64,000 bases of DNA from CALNBC01 sp040768925 (GCA_040768925.1 JAXGLZ010000003.1:248001-312000); one strand, 5' to 3'. Shown: positions 25,025 to 33,637, counted from the first letter of the stretch. Program-made: numbers and translations. The notes: generated from the sequence alone by a model not told the origin.

Positions 25025-27196
25025 TCAGGCCCACACGCCTATTCCGGTATTCGGCGTGCAAAGGCCAATTTGTTCGTCATAAAGGGAATCATCGCGCAAT
25101 ATGGCAAGTTCATCATCCAATACATTCAAAGCGCCCACACCAAGCAGGGCAAAATAAGCGGTTTCATAGACATGCACGCTAAACCGCCCGGCATCGCGGA
25201 GGAGTTTTCGACTGCGGAGGCCTTGCCTGAGCCGGTTCGCAATCTCCATTGCAGCAGGTTCGTCGTTTCGCGCAATCATAATCTGGTGCGTGTTCTCCTC
25301 AATCAGGTGAAATTTTTCCGCAACGGAAGCAAAGGGAAAAGAAGGGGGCCGGGATTTCACGCTATCTTCCAGCCGGCCCACGATGTTTTCCTTATCCAAA
25401 GAAGAGCCCTTGTAACGATAAAGCTGTTCAAAGTAAGCGCGAACGGTTGCGGGGGATCCGATGTCCCCGCATTCCTGCATCAGTTTGTCCGCTACCTCAA
25501 AAGGTAACGTCAGACTTGCGGGGATACGGGGACTTTGATCCTGCGCAAAACGGAACAGATGTACCGGGCTTTCTTCAATGGATCGCGTGCCTTCCCGGTT
25601 GCAGCGGCCCGCCGCCTGGATCATGGAATCCAGCCCGGCACGCTCGCGGTAAAGCGAAGGAAAGTCGAGATCCACCCCGGCCTCGATCAGGCTGGTGGAA
25701 ACGACTTTGCAGGGGAGTCCGCACTCAAGCCGTTTTCGGATGATATCCAGCGTCCGCTGGCGGTGAAGCGGATACATCAGCGTGGATAAATGATAGCAGC
25801 CCTCGCCCAGAAGCAGCGCAAATACCGCCTGCGCCTGCATGCGCGTATTGACGATGCAAAGCGTTTGGTGCTCGCGGTTTAACCGCTCCGCCAATTCCTC
25901 CGTAGAAAAGGCCTTATCCTCCACGGCAAAGCGCGTCCGCCGGAAAAAGGCGTGGAGTTCCTCATAGTCCGGGCAAATTTCAACCGGACACATCCCTTTG
26001 GGGATGTAGGCTTCCAGCGCGGGTTGCGTGGCGCTGCATAGCACCGCCGTGCAGCGGTAGTTTTTCACAAGCTCCGCGATGGCGCGCACACAGGGAAGCA
26101 AATAGGGCATGGGCAGCATTTGCGCCTCATCAAATATCACGACGCTGTTCGCGATGTTGTGAAGTTTTCTGCATTTTGATGGCCGGTTGGAAAAAAACGA
26201 TTCAAAGAACTGTACGGAGGTTGTGACAATGATCGGGATATCCCAGTTTTCGCTGGCGTGGCGTTTATATAGACGGTCTGCATTGCAGGTTTCTTCCGCA
26301 TCGTCATAGCCCGCGTTGCTGTGGTGTTCCAATACGGCCTCATCCCCGAATATTTTACGGAATACGCCCGCGGTCTGTTCGATGATATTTGTATAGGGGA
26401 TCACATAGACGACCCGCCGCAGGCCGTGTTCCGCCGCATGGCGCAAAGCAAACGCCATAGAGGAAAGCGTCTTGCCTCCTCCTGTAGGCACGGTGAGCGA
26501 ATACAGGCCGCGCAGCAGTTGCGCCGCCTCCTTACAGCGGACAAGAATCTCCGTTCGTTTTCGGTTAAGTTCATTTTTTGGCGCGCCAAACGAGTTGAGA
26601 TGCCGATCAAGCAATGCAAGGAGGGGCGTAATCGGAAGGTCATTTTGCCTGACCGGCGCGTGATTCATGAACGCTTCCGTATCCAGATAATCCGCATCAA
26701 CCAGGCAGGAAAACAGCATCCGTGTCAGAAAAGAAAGCGAAAATCCGTGCCCTTCCAACGTGACGATGGGCGGCGGGGGCAGAACTGTGGAGGGAGGGAG
26801 ACCCGCTTCGTTAAGATAGCCGGGGATATCCCAGCCGTATTTGTTTTGCCTTTGCAGTTTTGCGCGCAATGTGGGCGCATCGGGCGTATCTGTGCTATCG
26901 CCTCCATCCGGCATGCCGGCGTGGTGGCCTGCGGCGCAATAGGCAAGAAGGTGGGTATTTGCTTGGTAGAGCGCGATTGCCGCCGCCGCTGCGTGCTCCG
27001 TTTTCGGGGCGCCGTTTAGAAGATACCGCTGAAACGCCGGGGCGGATTTCCCAATATCATGCACCAAACCCGTATGCTTCGCCCACGCTTCGCATCCGAA
27101 TTGCCATGCAAAACAGCCCGCAAGGTCACCTACGTTCTGCAAATGCTCGGAAAGCGGCTGGGTACGGCCATCCTCGCTTGTGTGGGCAACGAACAT
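25025..27196 (-). CDS. cas3: CRISPR-associated helicase/nuclease Cas3
   Basis: A 723-residue protein. ATG 27196 (MFVAHTSEDGR) is preferred because GGAGA lies eight bases before it; an ATG 15 bases upstream overlaps that site. The N-terminal HD nuclease shows LSEHLQNVGDLAG, HTGLVHDIGK and EHAAAAA. The SF2 helicase follows with SLTVPTGGGKTLSSMAFAL, VIFDEAQMLPMPYLLP (DEAQ box), VLCSATQPALE and the late QAAGRCNREG motif. It shreds DNA licensed by Cascade. It is the first gene of the cas operon, with its own promoter just upstream. Confidence 0.96.
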   Translation of the reverse strand: MFVAHTSEDGRTQPLSEHLQNVGDLAGCFAWQFGCEAWAKHTGLVHDIGKSAPAFQRYLLNGAPKTEHAAAAAIALYQANTHLLAYCAAGHHAGMPDGGDSTDTPDAPTLRAKLQRQNKYGWDIPGYLNEAGLPPSTVLPPPPIVTLEGHGFSLSFLTRMLFSCLVDADYLDTEAFMNHAPVRQNDLPITPLLALLDRHLNSFGAPKNELNRKRTEILVRCKEAAQLLRGLYSLTVPTGGGKTLSSMAFALRHAAEHGLRRVVYVIPYTNIIEQTAGVFRKIFGDEAVLEHHSNAGYDDAEETCNADRLYKRHASENWDIPIIVTTSVQFFESFFSNRPSKCRKLHNIANSVVIFDEAQMLPMPYLLPCVRAIAELVKNYRCTAVLCSATQPALEAYIPKGMCPVEICPDYEELHAFFRRTRFAVEDKAFSTEELAERLNREHQTLCIVNTRMQAQAVFALLLGEGCYHLSTLMYPLHRQRTLDIIRKRLECGLPCKVVSTSLIEAGVDLDFPSLYRERAGLDSMIQAAGRCNREGTRSIEESPVHLFRFAQDQSPRIPASLTLPFEVADKLMQECGDIGSPATVRAYFEQLYRYKGSSLDKENIVGRLEDSVKSRPPSFPFASVAEKFHLIEENTHQIMIARNDEPAAMEIANRLRQGLRSRKLLRDAGRFSVHVYETAYFALLGVGALNVLDDELAILRDDSLYDEQIGLCTPNTGIGVWA

Positions 27197-27264
27197 GGAT
27201 ACAATCTCCATATATATAATGAAAAAAGAAAACTCGGATACGAATGCTGTTTGGAATTAGATAG

Positions 27265-27315
27265 TACCAATTCTTGGTATATTAATATTATACATCTTGT
27301 CGATTTGGTATGCAA
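27265..27315 (-). promoter_or_regulatory. cas operon promoter with palindromic operator
   Basis: TTGCAT (27310-27315), 17 bases, and a perfect TATAAT (27287-27292) on the minus strand direct transcription into cas3. TACCAATTCTTGGTA (27265-27279) is a perfect 6-3-6 palindrome beginning right at the predicted start site, so a repressor is likely. A further half-site, TTTGGTATGC, overlaps the -35. Confidence 0.7.
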
Positions 27316-27421
27316 GGTGCCGGTTCCCGTTATATTGTGTTTATGGCGCGATTCCCTGGAATTGGAAGGTCATAATAATATATTCGTCAATATCTCATTG
27401 TCTGTGAATTGCATATCCGCT

Positions 27422-27772
27422 CCGATCGTTGAAGTCACCATTGATCAAGTCAACCGCAGCAAGGAATACGGTTTCCGCGTGGTCTTCTCTCCGAACCATC
27501 ACTGGCACTCCCTGGTGCATGACCTGCTTGACGGCTCAGGCATCATCATGTCCACCCCCATCAATTTCCCTGACGGCAAACAACCCTGCGGCGCGATCGC
27601 CAAGCAGGCCGAAATCGCCTACAAGGCCGGGTGCCGCTCCGTTGATATGCGCCCGGATATGGACGCTTTTGAAATGCGCGACTGGGATAAGCTGGCCGAC
27701 AGTGTTCGCGCCGTTGTTGAAAACTTCGGTGACGGCGAGGTCAAGGCCATCAAGCACACCGTAACCGAATGA
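27422..27772 (+). pseudogene. Deoxyribose-phosphate aldolase-like (DeoC) fragment
   Basis: About 115 residues resemble the middle of DeoC/aldolase proteins: EVTIDQVNRSKEYGFRVVFSPN, LLDGSGIIMSTPINFPDGK, KQAEIAYKAGCRSVDM (where DeoC has A-x-x-x-A-x-x-GADEIDMV) and LADSVRAVVENFGDGEVKAI. The N-terminal part, the Schiff-base Lys region and the C-terminal part are missing. The frame runs on upstream towards the cas3 promoter without family similarity. It abuts an integrase fragment, so the locus was probably broken by insertion or deletion of a mobile element. Confidence 0.55.
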
Positions 27773-28221
27773 TGCTGGACGGCAAACAGACTGTCATTGC
27801 CAAAGACCGCACGAAAACGAAATCCAGTTACCGCAGTTTGCCTTTGGTAGCGCCCTTTGAAAAATTGCTCCGCAAGCTGAAAGCCGAACAGGAGCGAAAC
27901 CGAAAGTTATGCGGTAACGCCTATTGCCTGGATTACCTAGAGTATATCTATGTAGACGAGCTGGGCGACCGGATCAAGCCAGGGTACATCACGCAGAACT
28001 TTACGCTCACGCTTTCAAACCACGGCTTGAAGAAAATCCGCTTCCACGATCTGCGACACAGTTGCGCCAGCCTCCTGTACGCCAACGGCGTAAGCCTGAA
28101 AGAGATACAGGAATGGCTTGGGCACAGCGACATATCCACAACGTCCAACATCTACACGCACCTCGATTACAGCTCAAAAGTATCGTCGGCAAACGCTATT
28201 TTAGGGGTGTATCCGGTGTAA
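27769..28221 (+). pseudogene. Tyrosine recombinase (phage integrase) C-terminal fragment
   Basis: Only the C-terminal half of the catalytic domain remains, with similarity beginning at KDRTKTKSSYRSLPLV. It has the FHDLRHSCASLLYANG box (His and second Arg), LGHSDISTTSNIYTHL (with the active-site Tyr) and a short tail. The SAM-like N-terminal domain and first catalytic Arg are absent. It lies about 70 bases from the 3' end of a tRNA-Leu, the usual place for an integrase of an integrated element. Inactive. Confidence 0.8.
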
Positions 28222-28292
28222 CGGAAGCACCGGGGGAGCAGTATTGTGGCAAAAATAAAGCCCCAAAGGTTTCCCTCTAGGGCTGAATTGAC

Positions 28293-28377
28293 TGGTGCCG
28301 GTGGTCGGACTCGAACCGACACGTCCATAGGACAAAGCATTTTGAGTGCTTCACGTCTGCCATTCCATCACACCGGC
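28293..28377 (-). tRNA. tRNA-Leu (anticodon CAA)
   Basis: The 85 bases on the minus strand fold as a class II tRNA: acceptor GCCGGTG/CACCGGC with discriminator A and encoded CCA, anticodon stem AAGCA/TGCTT around the loop CTCAAAA (anticodon CAA, reads UUG), a long variable arm, and a T arm with GGTTCGAGTCC. The 3' end faces the integrase fragment. Confidence 0.95.
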
Positions 28378-28521
28378 ACGTTTTATTTTAATCTCCCGCT
28401 CCACAAACCGCCTTTGGAAGTTGGAGGGATATGAAGGAGGGATATTAAACCAAAACCAGATATTTTGTTTTCAAGAACCCCCTATTTATCAGGGCTTGCG
28501 CACTCCGGCGGGTGAACGGGC

Positions 28522-28568
28522 GAACAGGATTTTGAGTCCGTCACGTCTGCCAATTCCATCACACCGGC
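28522..28568 (-). pseudogene. Truncated tRNA-Leu
   Basis: The 5' half of a second tRNA-Leu is present (GCCGGTGTGATGGAATTGGC, then the D arm and CTCAAAA loop). The anticodon stem has two mismatches, and the variable arm, T arm and 3' acceptor are replaced by unrelated sequence. It is probably a remnant of recombination at the tRNA. Confidence 0.75.
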
Positions 28569-28983
28569 ACAAAAGCGAAATACGACGTTAAAAATGATAC
28601 ACCATGGGGCGCAAAAAGTAAATAGCCAATCAGGCGCATCCCCCCCTTTTCGGGCATGCAGGGCATTCCCTGTTGAGGTTTTGTGCGGGGCTTTTCACCG
28701 CGTCAGGTCCCGCGCGCCTGTTTCGGCCCGGCCCGCCATCGCCGCGTTCGCCGGGGTTTGCGGCAAAAATCCCCCAAGCGCCGGCATCGGGCAAGCAACA
28801 GTCGCATCAGAGCAGCTTTGAAAGCAGCGCGCAAAACCCGCGGATCCCCGCGGCCGGTCCACTTTCCGCAGCCCCTACTTCGGTTCCTCATTTATGGGCA
28901 TATCCCCTGATCGAAACCAGGATTTTTGCATAGATGGAATAATCCGCATAATTCGGGATAACATATATATTGAGGTGATATAC
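28569..28983. other. Gene-free stretch upstream of tspO
   Basis: No plausible frame, repeat or RNA was seen. The last 70 bases turn AT-rich and probably hold the tspO promoter, but no convincing -35/-10 pair stands out. Confidence 0.5.
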
Positions 28984-29544
28984 TTGAAAGTCACGAGAAA
29001 GGATTTTTCCGCCGAAGCCGGCGCGCTGGTTCCGGCTTCACCCAAAGCACCGGCGCAAGGCAGGAAGCTTGCGCTTCCCGCCTGGACTTCGATGTTCATT
29101 TGCATTGGCCTGCCTCTTTTTTTGGGGACCGCGATAGAGTTTATTACCGGAAGCGCTTCGACCGAACTGCTGGCGAGGATCAAGCTGCCGCCGCTGTCCC
29201 CGCCGGAAATGGCCATCAAAGCCGCCTGGCTCGGGCTGTACATCCTGACGGGCGCTGCGAGCTACCTTGTCTTAAAAAGCGGCTGCGCGCCCGTCCGAAG
29301 GCGAAGGGCGCTGATCGCGTACGGCGTGCAGCTGGCGGTCGGGGCGGCCTGGGCTCCCGTTTTCTTCCTTGCGGAGTCCTTTGGCATCGCCGTGGGGATT
29401 TCACTGCTGTTTATGGCCGCAATCGCGGTCACGATGGATTTTTTTACCCGGTGCTCCGCCGTTGCCGGCAAATTGCTGATTCCCTGCCTGCTTTGGTCCT
29501 CGTTCCTTTCCTATTTCACAATCGGCGCGGCGCTTTTGAACTGA
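28984..29544 (+). CDS. tspO: TspO/MBR family membrane protein
   Basis: A 186-residue protein starting at TTG 28984, fixed by GAGGTGA five bases upstream; the longer frame from 28894 has no site. After a hydrophilic N-terminus of about 35 residues come five hydrophobic segments. Family motifs are KLPPLSPPEMAIKAAWLGLYIL split around residue 85 (the PPxWxF-like region) and YGVQLAVGAAWAPVFF. TspO binds porphyrins and lipids in relatives. The transmembrane order is clear; the ligand is not. Confidence 0.85.
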   Translation: MKVTRKDFSAEAGALVPASPKAPAQGRKLALPAWTSMFICIGLPLFLGTAIEFITGSASTELLARIKLPPLSPPEMAIKAAWLGLYILTGAASYLVLKSGCAPVRRRRALIAYGVQLAVGAAWAPVFFLAESFGIAVGISLLFMAAIAVTMDFFTRCSAVAGKLLIPCLLWSSFLSYFTIGAALLN

Positions 29545-29568
29545 CGCAAGAAAGCCCCTGCCCGCGGC

Positions 29569-29910
29569 TGAACCGGCCCCAAAAAGTTGGACAGCATGGT
29601 GAATTGTTTAAATGGGAAGGAGTACATTTCCATGCCCAAAGGGAAGCCAAGGCGGGAACATACGGGCGAATCCAAGCAGCAAACAGTAGAAACCATGCGA
29701 AAGAAAGGATCAAGCTGCCGGGAAGCGGAACGCCGATTGACTCTTTGGGATAAGAACCGTGCATTCTGCGGGAACGAATCAACCTGGAAGAAGGCCCCGA
29801 AGGGTTGTACACTGAGAGGCCTTGACAGCATAAATCCCGCCGCCGGAGCTGGACAAGCAGGTCGAAGAGGGCTTGGAGCATAGACTGTCCAAAGAAACAG
29901 GAATTTGGGC
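29569..29910 (+). mobile_element. IS3-family (IS150-like) insertion sequence remnant
   Basis: An intact left terminal repeat starts TGAACCGG and ends CAAAAAGTTGGACA (29569-29593). The orfA transposase start follows at 29632 (MPKGKPRREHTGESKQQTVE), with helix-turn-helix text and, after frame changes, RINLEEGPEGLY and PPPELDKQVEEGLE. orfB and the right end are missing, and stops interrupt the frame. It is a dead fragment of about 340 bases. Confidence 0.75.
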
Positions 29911-29994
29911 AAGCCCTTAAAAAAAGGCTGGGCCGGCGCATCTGAATCTGCGCCGGCCGCCTTTATGTTTCATGCAACAATCCCGGGTTGCGCT

Positions 29995-30249
29995 TTATTT
30001 CCCTTCCGGGTGGTATTTCAGAAGGGTTGCTTTCCCCCCCCGGATGTGCCTTTCGGCCTTGTTTGCGGCAAGCACCGAGCGCACCTGCCCCGCCAGCCTT
30101 GCGTCCACGATCGGAAGGCGCTCCGTGGCATCCTTATGGACGCTGGATTTGCTTACGCCGAACTTCTGCGCGGCCTGGCGCACGGTGCAGCCGGTTTCAA
30201 CGATATGCGCGCCCACTGCGCGGCAGCGCTCTTTGATGTATTCCTGCAT
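29995..30249 (-). CDS. spoIIID: Sporulation transcription factor SpoIIID
   Basis: An 84-residue protein starting at MQEYIKERC behind GGGAGGGAG. It is colinear with SpoIIID: IKERCRAVGAHIVETGCTVR, a helix-turn-helix FGVSKSSVHKDATERLP, and RHIRGGKATLLKYH at the basic end. SpoIIID acts in the mother cell with sigma-E. On the minus strand CATACACA (30277-30284) resembles a sigma-E -10, without a clear -35. Its presence indicates an endospore-forming ancestry. Confidence 0.95.
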   Translation of the reverse strand: MQEYIKERCRAVGAHIVETGCTVRQAAQKFGVSKSSVHKDATERLPIVDARLAGQVRSVLAANKAERHIRGGKATLLKYHPEGK

Positions 30250-30316
30250 GGTCTCCCTCCCCGCGTCATTTGTACATGTGTATGACGGGGATGGGCCGAG
30301 CATTACAGGAAAGGCA

Positions 30317-30922
30317 TTAATACCCGATTATGTTCGCGACATACATATCCGCGACGTTCATCGCCACGGCGAGCTTGCACCGGTCAAAGGCGGCTGCCAA
30401 AGCCTGGCCCCCGGCGTATTGGCGGGCGGCGTCGTCAAATCCGCCCATGTGCCAGCGGATGGCCATCAGCTCGTCGTCCGTAAGTTCGATAAAGCGCTGG
30501 GCAAGCATGGCGGATTTTTCGCCGTGGCCAAGGGGAAGCTGGTCTTCGATGGCGTAATACTCGTGTTCTTCCCACTGGCGGTCGCCCACTTTGACGTTCC
30601 TCGTGCGGATCGTGTAAAAATTCGCCTTGCAAAGATCGTGCAAAAGGGCGGCCAGAACGGCGGAATCGTCCGGAATCCCGTCGCCCAGGGGCTTGACGAA
30701 ATTCCGAAGGTATTTGAGCACATAGACGCAGTGCTTTAAAAGCCCGCCCGCGACGGCACCGTGCTTGGACGCGCTGGCGGGGGCGATGAAGAAATCCGTT
30801 TCCGACGAAAGCCACTCGATCAGCTCTTCCACGCCTTCCCTGTCGGTGGCGCGGAGCTGGGTTTCGAAGGCCGTGCGAAGCTCTGTGATTTCCTCCTCGG
30901 TAAGGGACGGAACAGGCACCAT
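30317..30922 (-). CDS. HD-domain phosphohydrolase-like protein
   Basis: A 201-residue protein. An N-terminal helical part is followed by an HD domain with metal ligands in order: LLKHCVYV, ALLHDLCKANF, LGHGEKSA and AIRWHMGGFD. The family (often seen in phages and Clostridia) is presumed to act on nucleotides, but the substrate cannot be told. It is part of a minus-strand run with the PH and CpXC genes upstream (24-base gap) and spoIIID downstream (67-base gap). Confidence 0.8.
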   Translation of the reverse strand: MVPVPSLTEEEITELRTAFETQLRATDREGVEELIEWLSSETDFFIAPASASKHGAVAGGLLKHCVYVLKYLRNFVKPLGDGIPDDSAVLAALLHDLCKANFYTIRTRNVKVGDRQWEEHEYYAIEDQLPLGHGEKSAMLAQRFIELTDDELMAIRWHMGGFDDAARQYAGGQALAAAFDRCKLAVAMNVADMYVANIIGY

Positions 30923-30946
30923 TTTTCAACTCCAAATTTTCAATAA

Positions 30947-31396
30947 TCAGTCGGGTATGCCGTCTCCGTCCAGATCGACGAAGGGGCGGGGCGGAACCGC
31001 GGCGTGATCCCCGTGGATCCCGCCGGCGACGCCGAACATCTCCTTGCCCTGGACGCGCTTTTCCTCCCTGCGCTGCTCGATGATTTTGCTGAGAAAACGG
31101 CGGACCTTGTCCGGCTTTTTGATGTTCTTCAGCTCGAAGGTGGACTGGTTGCTGTCCGCCGTATAGAGCGTGATCGTTCCGACGCCGCACAGCTTCTGCC
31201 CCAGGGTTCTGACGAGCCTGATGTCTAGTATGCGGTAGAGCAGGATCTCGTTGACTTCCGTCCTCAAAAGGCCGGCCTTGGTAATAACCCGTTCATCCTC
31301 CACCGAATAGCGGGTGAAGGACAGCGGCATCCCGAGGATCCGCTTTCTGTCGCGCCAAAGTTCCTGGTTTTCCGCTTCCGAAAGGTTGTTGATCAT
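30947..31396 (-). CDS. Bacterial PH-domain protein with DxDGDGxxD tail
   Basis: A 149-residue protein starting at ATG 31396 (MINNLSEAENQ), overlapping the CpXC stop by four bases. The core (about 15-100) looks like a bacterial PH domain: LSFTRYSVEDERVITKAG, LLRTEVNEILLYRILDI and LKNIKKPDKVRRFLSKII. No membrane helix. The last residues are VDLDGDGIPD, a canonical calcium-binding DxDxDGxxD loop ending the protein. The function is unknown. Confidence 0.8.
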   Translation of the reverse strand: MINNLSEAENQELWRDRKRILGMPLSFTRYSVEDERVITKAGLLRTEVNEILLYRILDIRLVRTLGQKLCGVGTITLYTADSNQSTFELKNIKKPDKVRRFLSKIIEQRREEKRVQGKEMFGVAGGIHGDHAAVPPRPFVDLDGDGIPD

Positions 31397-32088
31397 TGCA
31401 GTTCCCCCGCGGGGCCGGATGCGCCCCTGTTGTCCAATATGCTGCCTTCTTTTCTTAGGAATTCCAGCGCCCAGAGCATGTCCACCATGATAAAATCGTC
31501 GTCCTCGCCCCAATCGCGGCTGCCGACAGCCTCATAAAGGGCAAAATACAGCTTTTGCGGCACTGCGAGCTGGTGCATCTCTTTATCCCGTATGCCCAGC
31601 ATGATGAAATGCCCCTCGTCCCCCTTGCCCTGGAAAACCAGCGTGTCCGGCTTGAAGCCGGCATCCGGGGCGGACATCATGGAAATGGCGGTATACGCCT
31701 TGAAAAGCTCCATCACCCGGTCGTCCAGCCCGTTTTCGAAGATGGCGATCTTCTCCATCAGTTCGGTATAATCGTCCACCAGACGGCGGGTTTTGACCGA
31801 GGCGTCTTCGGTCAAATTCTCCATATCCCCTTTTGCGGGGATGGAGCGCGCCTCCGTCCTTGGCAGGAAGTAGACCGCGAAGCTCTTTTTCGGGTCCTGA
31901 TACAGGCAGGGGTAAATCAGCCTTGTGGTCACACTGCAGCTTGGGCACGCCGCGACGCAGGTGCCGCCGGAAACAACCTGCTCCCGAAGGGCCGGGTCCG
32001 TTTCGGCGTTGACGCTCAGGCAGCACTCGTGTTCATAAACGAAGCCGCACTTCGGGCACGTTACTTTTTCATTGAGACGAATGGACAT
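31393..32088 (-). CDS. CpXC domain protein
   Basis: A 231-residue protein. ATG 32088 is chosen for GGGAGGATCG ahead of it. The N-terminal CpXC domain has VTCPKCGFVYEHECCLSVN and CVAACPSCS, two CxxC pairs that bind zinc. The C-terminal part contains acidic and aromatic stretches without a known motif. The function is not known; the domain occurs mainly in Firmicutes. It is the first gene of the CpXC-PH-HD run. Confidence 0.85.
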   Translation of the reverse strand: MSIRLNEKVTCPKCGFVYEHECCLSVNAETDPALREQVVSGGTCVAACPSCSVTTRLIYPCLYQDPKKSFAVYFLPRTEARSIPAKGDMENLTEDASVKTRRLVDDYTELMEKIAIFENGLDDRVMELFKAYTAISMMSAPDAGFKPDTLVFQGKGDEGHFIMLGIRDKEMHQLAVPQKLYFALYEAVGSRDWGEDDDFIMVDMLWALEFLRKEGSILDNRGASGPAGELQ

Positions 32089-32118
32089 CTTCGATCCTCC
32101 CTGAATTGCGCTGACTCT

Positions 32119-32124
32119 ATTATA
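32119..32124 (-). promoter_or_regulatory. -10 element of the CpXC operon
   Basis: A perfect TATAAT on the minus strand, 31 bases before the start codon. The -35 is weak because a strong hairpin (GGCCCGGGGA 32132-32141 with TCCCCGGGCC 32149-32158) occupies the spacer. Confidence 0.5.
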
Positions 32125-32165
32125 CATAATCGGCCCGGGGATTTACAGTCCCCGGGCCAATGTTT

Positions 32166-32478
32166 ATTTGCCAGGCTGTCGAAAAACCCTATCCCCGGGT
32201 TTCAGGGGCTGCAGCCCCTGAGCTTCCATCAAAACTGGCGGCATGAGCCGTAATCTATGATTTCGGCACCTCATCAAGGAATGATGCCGGCGCGCCGAAG
32301 ACTGGAGCGTCAGTTTTGCGGCACTATTCCGGTCACTTGTGGCCGGAATTTTCCTCTGCGAAGCGCGCCGGAATCACAGATTCCGGCACTTCATCAAGGA
32401 TTGATGTCGGCTGCGCCGACGACCTTGAAAACCAACCGACGACGCGGCCCGCAGGACTTTTTTGACGCCTTGGCAAAT
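32166..32478 (+). repeat. Dispersed intergenic repeat, copy B
   Basis: This is the longest copy. It begins ATTTGCCAGGCTGTCG and ends TTTGACGCCTTGGCAAAT, so its ends form an imperfect inverted repeat. AATGTTT is directly repeated outside (32159-32165 and 32476-32482). Inside are CTATCCCCGGG, ATCAAAACTGGCGGCATGAG, two versions of a GATTCCGGC-TCATCAAGGA unit, and GATGTCGGCTGCGCCGACGA. It lies directly after the stop of the membrane-anchored protein gene. There is no coding potential. Confidence 0.75.
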
Positions 32479-32493
32479 GTTTCTTTGACTGAT

Positions 32494-32961
32494 CTATTCG
32501 GCCGGCACGCCGGCCAGCTTGAGGATGGTTTTGAATCCCACCGTGCAGTTGAACCAATAGGCGTATGTGCTGTCATCAGACTCGTAGTGCACCTCGTAGT
32601 ATTCGGTGTCGGTTTGCGAAATCGTCAGCTCGCCCTCTCTTCCGATGGCGTTGAAGCGGATCGTGACGGTATCGGTGATTTTGGCGCCGTTTGGGCTGTC
32701 CATCCGGCGGCCGCCGGTCAGAAACGAGTAGATGCGTGAAAAATCCTTCTTGGTGGTCTCGTAAATTTCCCCTTGATATTCGGCGGAGATCTTGCTCTTT
32801 ACCTCGCCCGAAATGCCGGAAAGCTCCCTTTTGAAATTGTTGAACCGATCGTTTTGCGCTACCGTTAAAACCAGGGCGGCGACGGCCACAAAAAGAACCA
32901 GAAAAACCGACCAGATGAGAATTTTCGAGCCGATCCCCGAACGGTACCGCTTCCTTGCCAT
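32494..32961 (-). CDS. Membrane-anchored protein of unknown function
   Basis: A 155-residue protein starting at MARKRYRSG behind GGAGGAG. One N-terminal transmembrane helix (about 12-34) is followed by an outside domain rich in Ser, Thr and Tyr (YYEVHYESDDSTYAYWF), with alternating strand-like pattern. No family recognised. It is probably co-transcribed after signal peptidase I (85-base gap). Confidence 0.7.
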   Translation of the reverse strand: MARKRYRSGIGSKILIWSVFLVLFVAVAALVLTVAQNDRFNNFKRELSGISGEVKSKISAEYQGEIYETTKKDFSRIYSFLTGGRRMDSPNGAKITDTVTIRFNAIGREGELTISQTDTEYYEVHYESDDSTYAYWFNCTVGFKTILKLAGVPAE

Positions 32962-33046
32962 TTTCTCCTCCTCAAAGCGCGTTTTGTCAACACAGCGCCG
33001 GCTCTTCCGCTCTACCGGCCCCAACCGCGCCCGTCCGCCACAAACG

Positions 33047-33637
33047 CTAATCGGCGATGCGGCCAAAGCTCTCAAAGGGCCAGATCACGAACACCGCCCT
33101 GCCGATGATGCGGTAATAGGGCACCGGGCCTTCCATCCTGCTGTCCAGGCTGACGTTCCTGTTGTCCCCCATCACGAAGACTGCGTGCTCCGGAACGGTA
33201 ACGGGGCTCATATCGCCCAGGATATAGTCGTTCCAGTAAGCCGATTCATCCAGCTCCACGCCGTCGATATAGGTCTTCCCCTGGCTGATTTCGACGGTTT
33301 CCCCCGGAAGGCCGATCACGCGCTTGATGACGGCCTTGCCGTAATCCGTATAGCGGCAGATGATCACCTCTCCCCTTTTCGGTTCGTTCACAAGGTAGGA
33401 GAGCTTCTCGACGAAAACCTGCTCGTCGGTAAAGAAATTGGGGTACATCGAATCCCCGTCCACCCGGGTGTTTTGAAAAACGTACCCTCGCAGCGCCATC
33501 GCCGCGATGAGCACGAAAATCAGCCAGAGCACCGTGCCTCGGTTGTAATTCTTCTTGTATGCGGGTTCCGCGTCGTTTTGCCTGTTCGCGCTTTTTCGCA
33601 GCGCGCGCATCATCGCGGGGTCAGCGTAATTCGCCAT
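33047..33637 (-). CDS. lepB: Signal peptidase I
   Basis: A 196-residue protein. AAGGAAG before ATG 33637 (MANYADPA) selects this start, inside the end of DUF951. A single membrane anchor (about 35-55) is followed by the catalytic Ser in VDGDSMYPNF, the general-base Lys in AVIKRVIGLPGE, box D VFVMGDNR and box E SLDSR. It removes signal peptides from exported proteins. Overlapping the DUF951 gene by 17 bases, it forms a DUF951-lepB-anchored-protein operon. Confidence 0.95.
   Translation of the reverse strand: MANYADPAMMRALRKSANRQNDAEPAYKKNYNRGTVLWLIFVLIAAMALRGYVFQNTRVDGDSMYPNFFTDEQVFVEKLSYLVNEPKRGEVIICRYTDYGKAVIKRVIGLPGETVEISQGKTYIDGVELDESAYWNDYILGDMSPVTVPEHAVFVMGDNRNVSLDSRMEGPVPYYRIIGRAVFVIWPFESFGRIAD

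Noticed and set aside
25447..25789. Plus-strand frames inside cas3 and other cas genes.
   Set aside because: They lie opposite clearly functional cas genes and have no ribosome site or domain.
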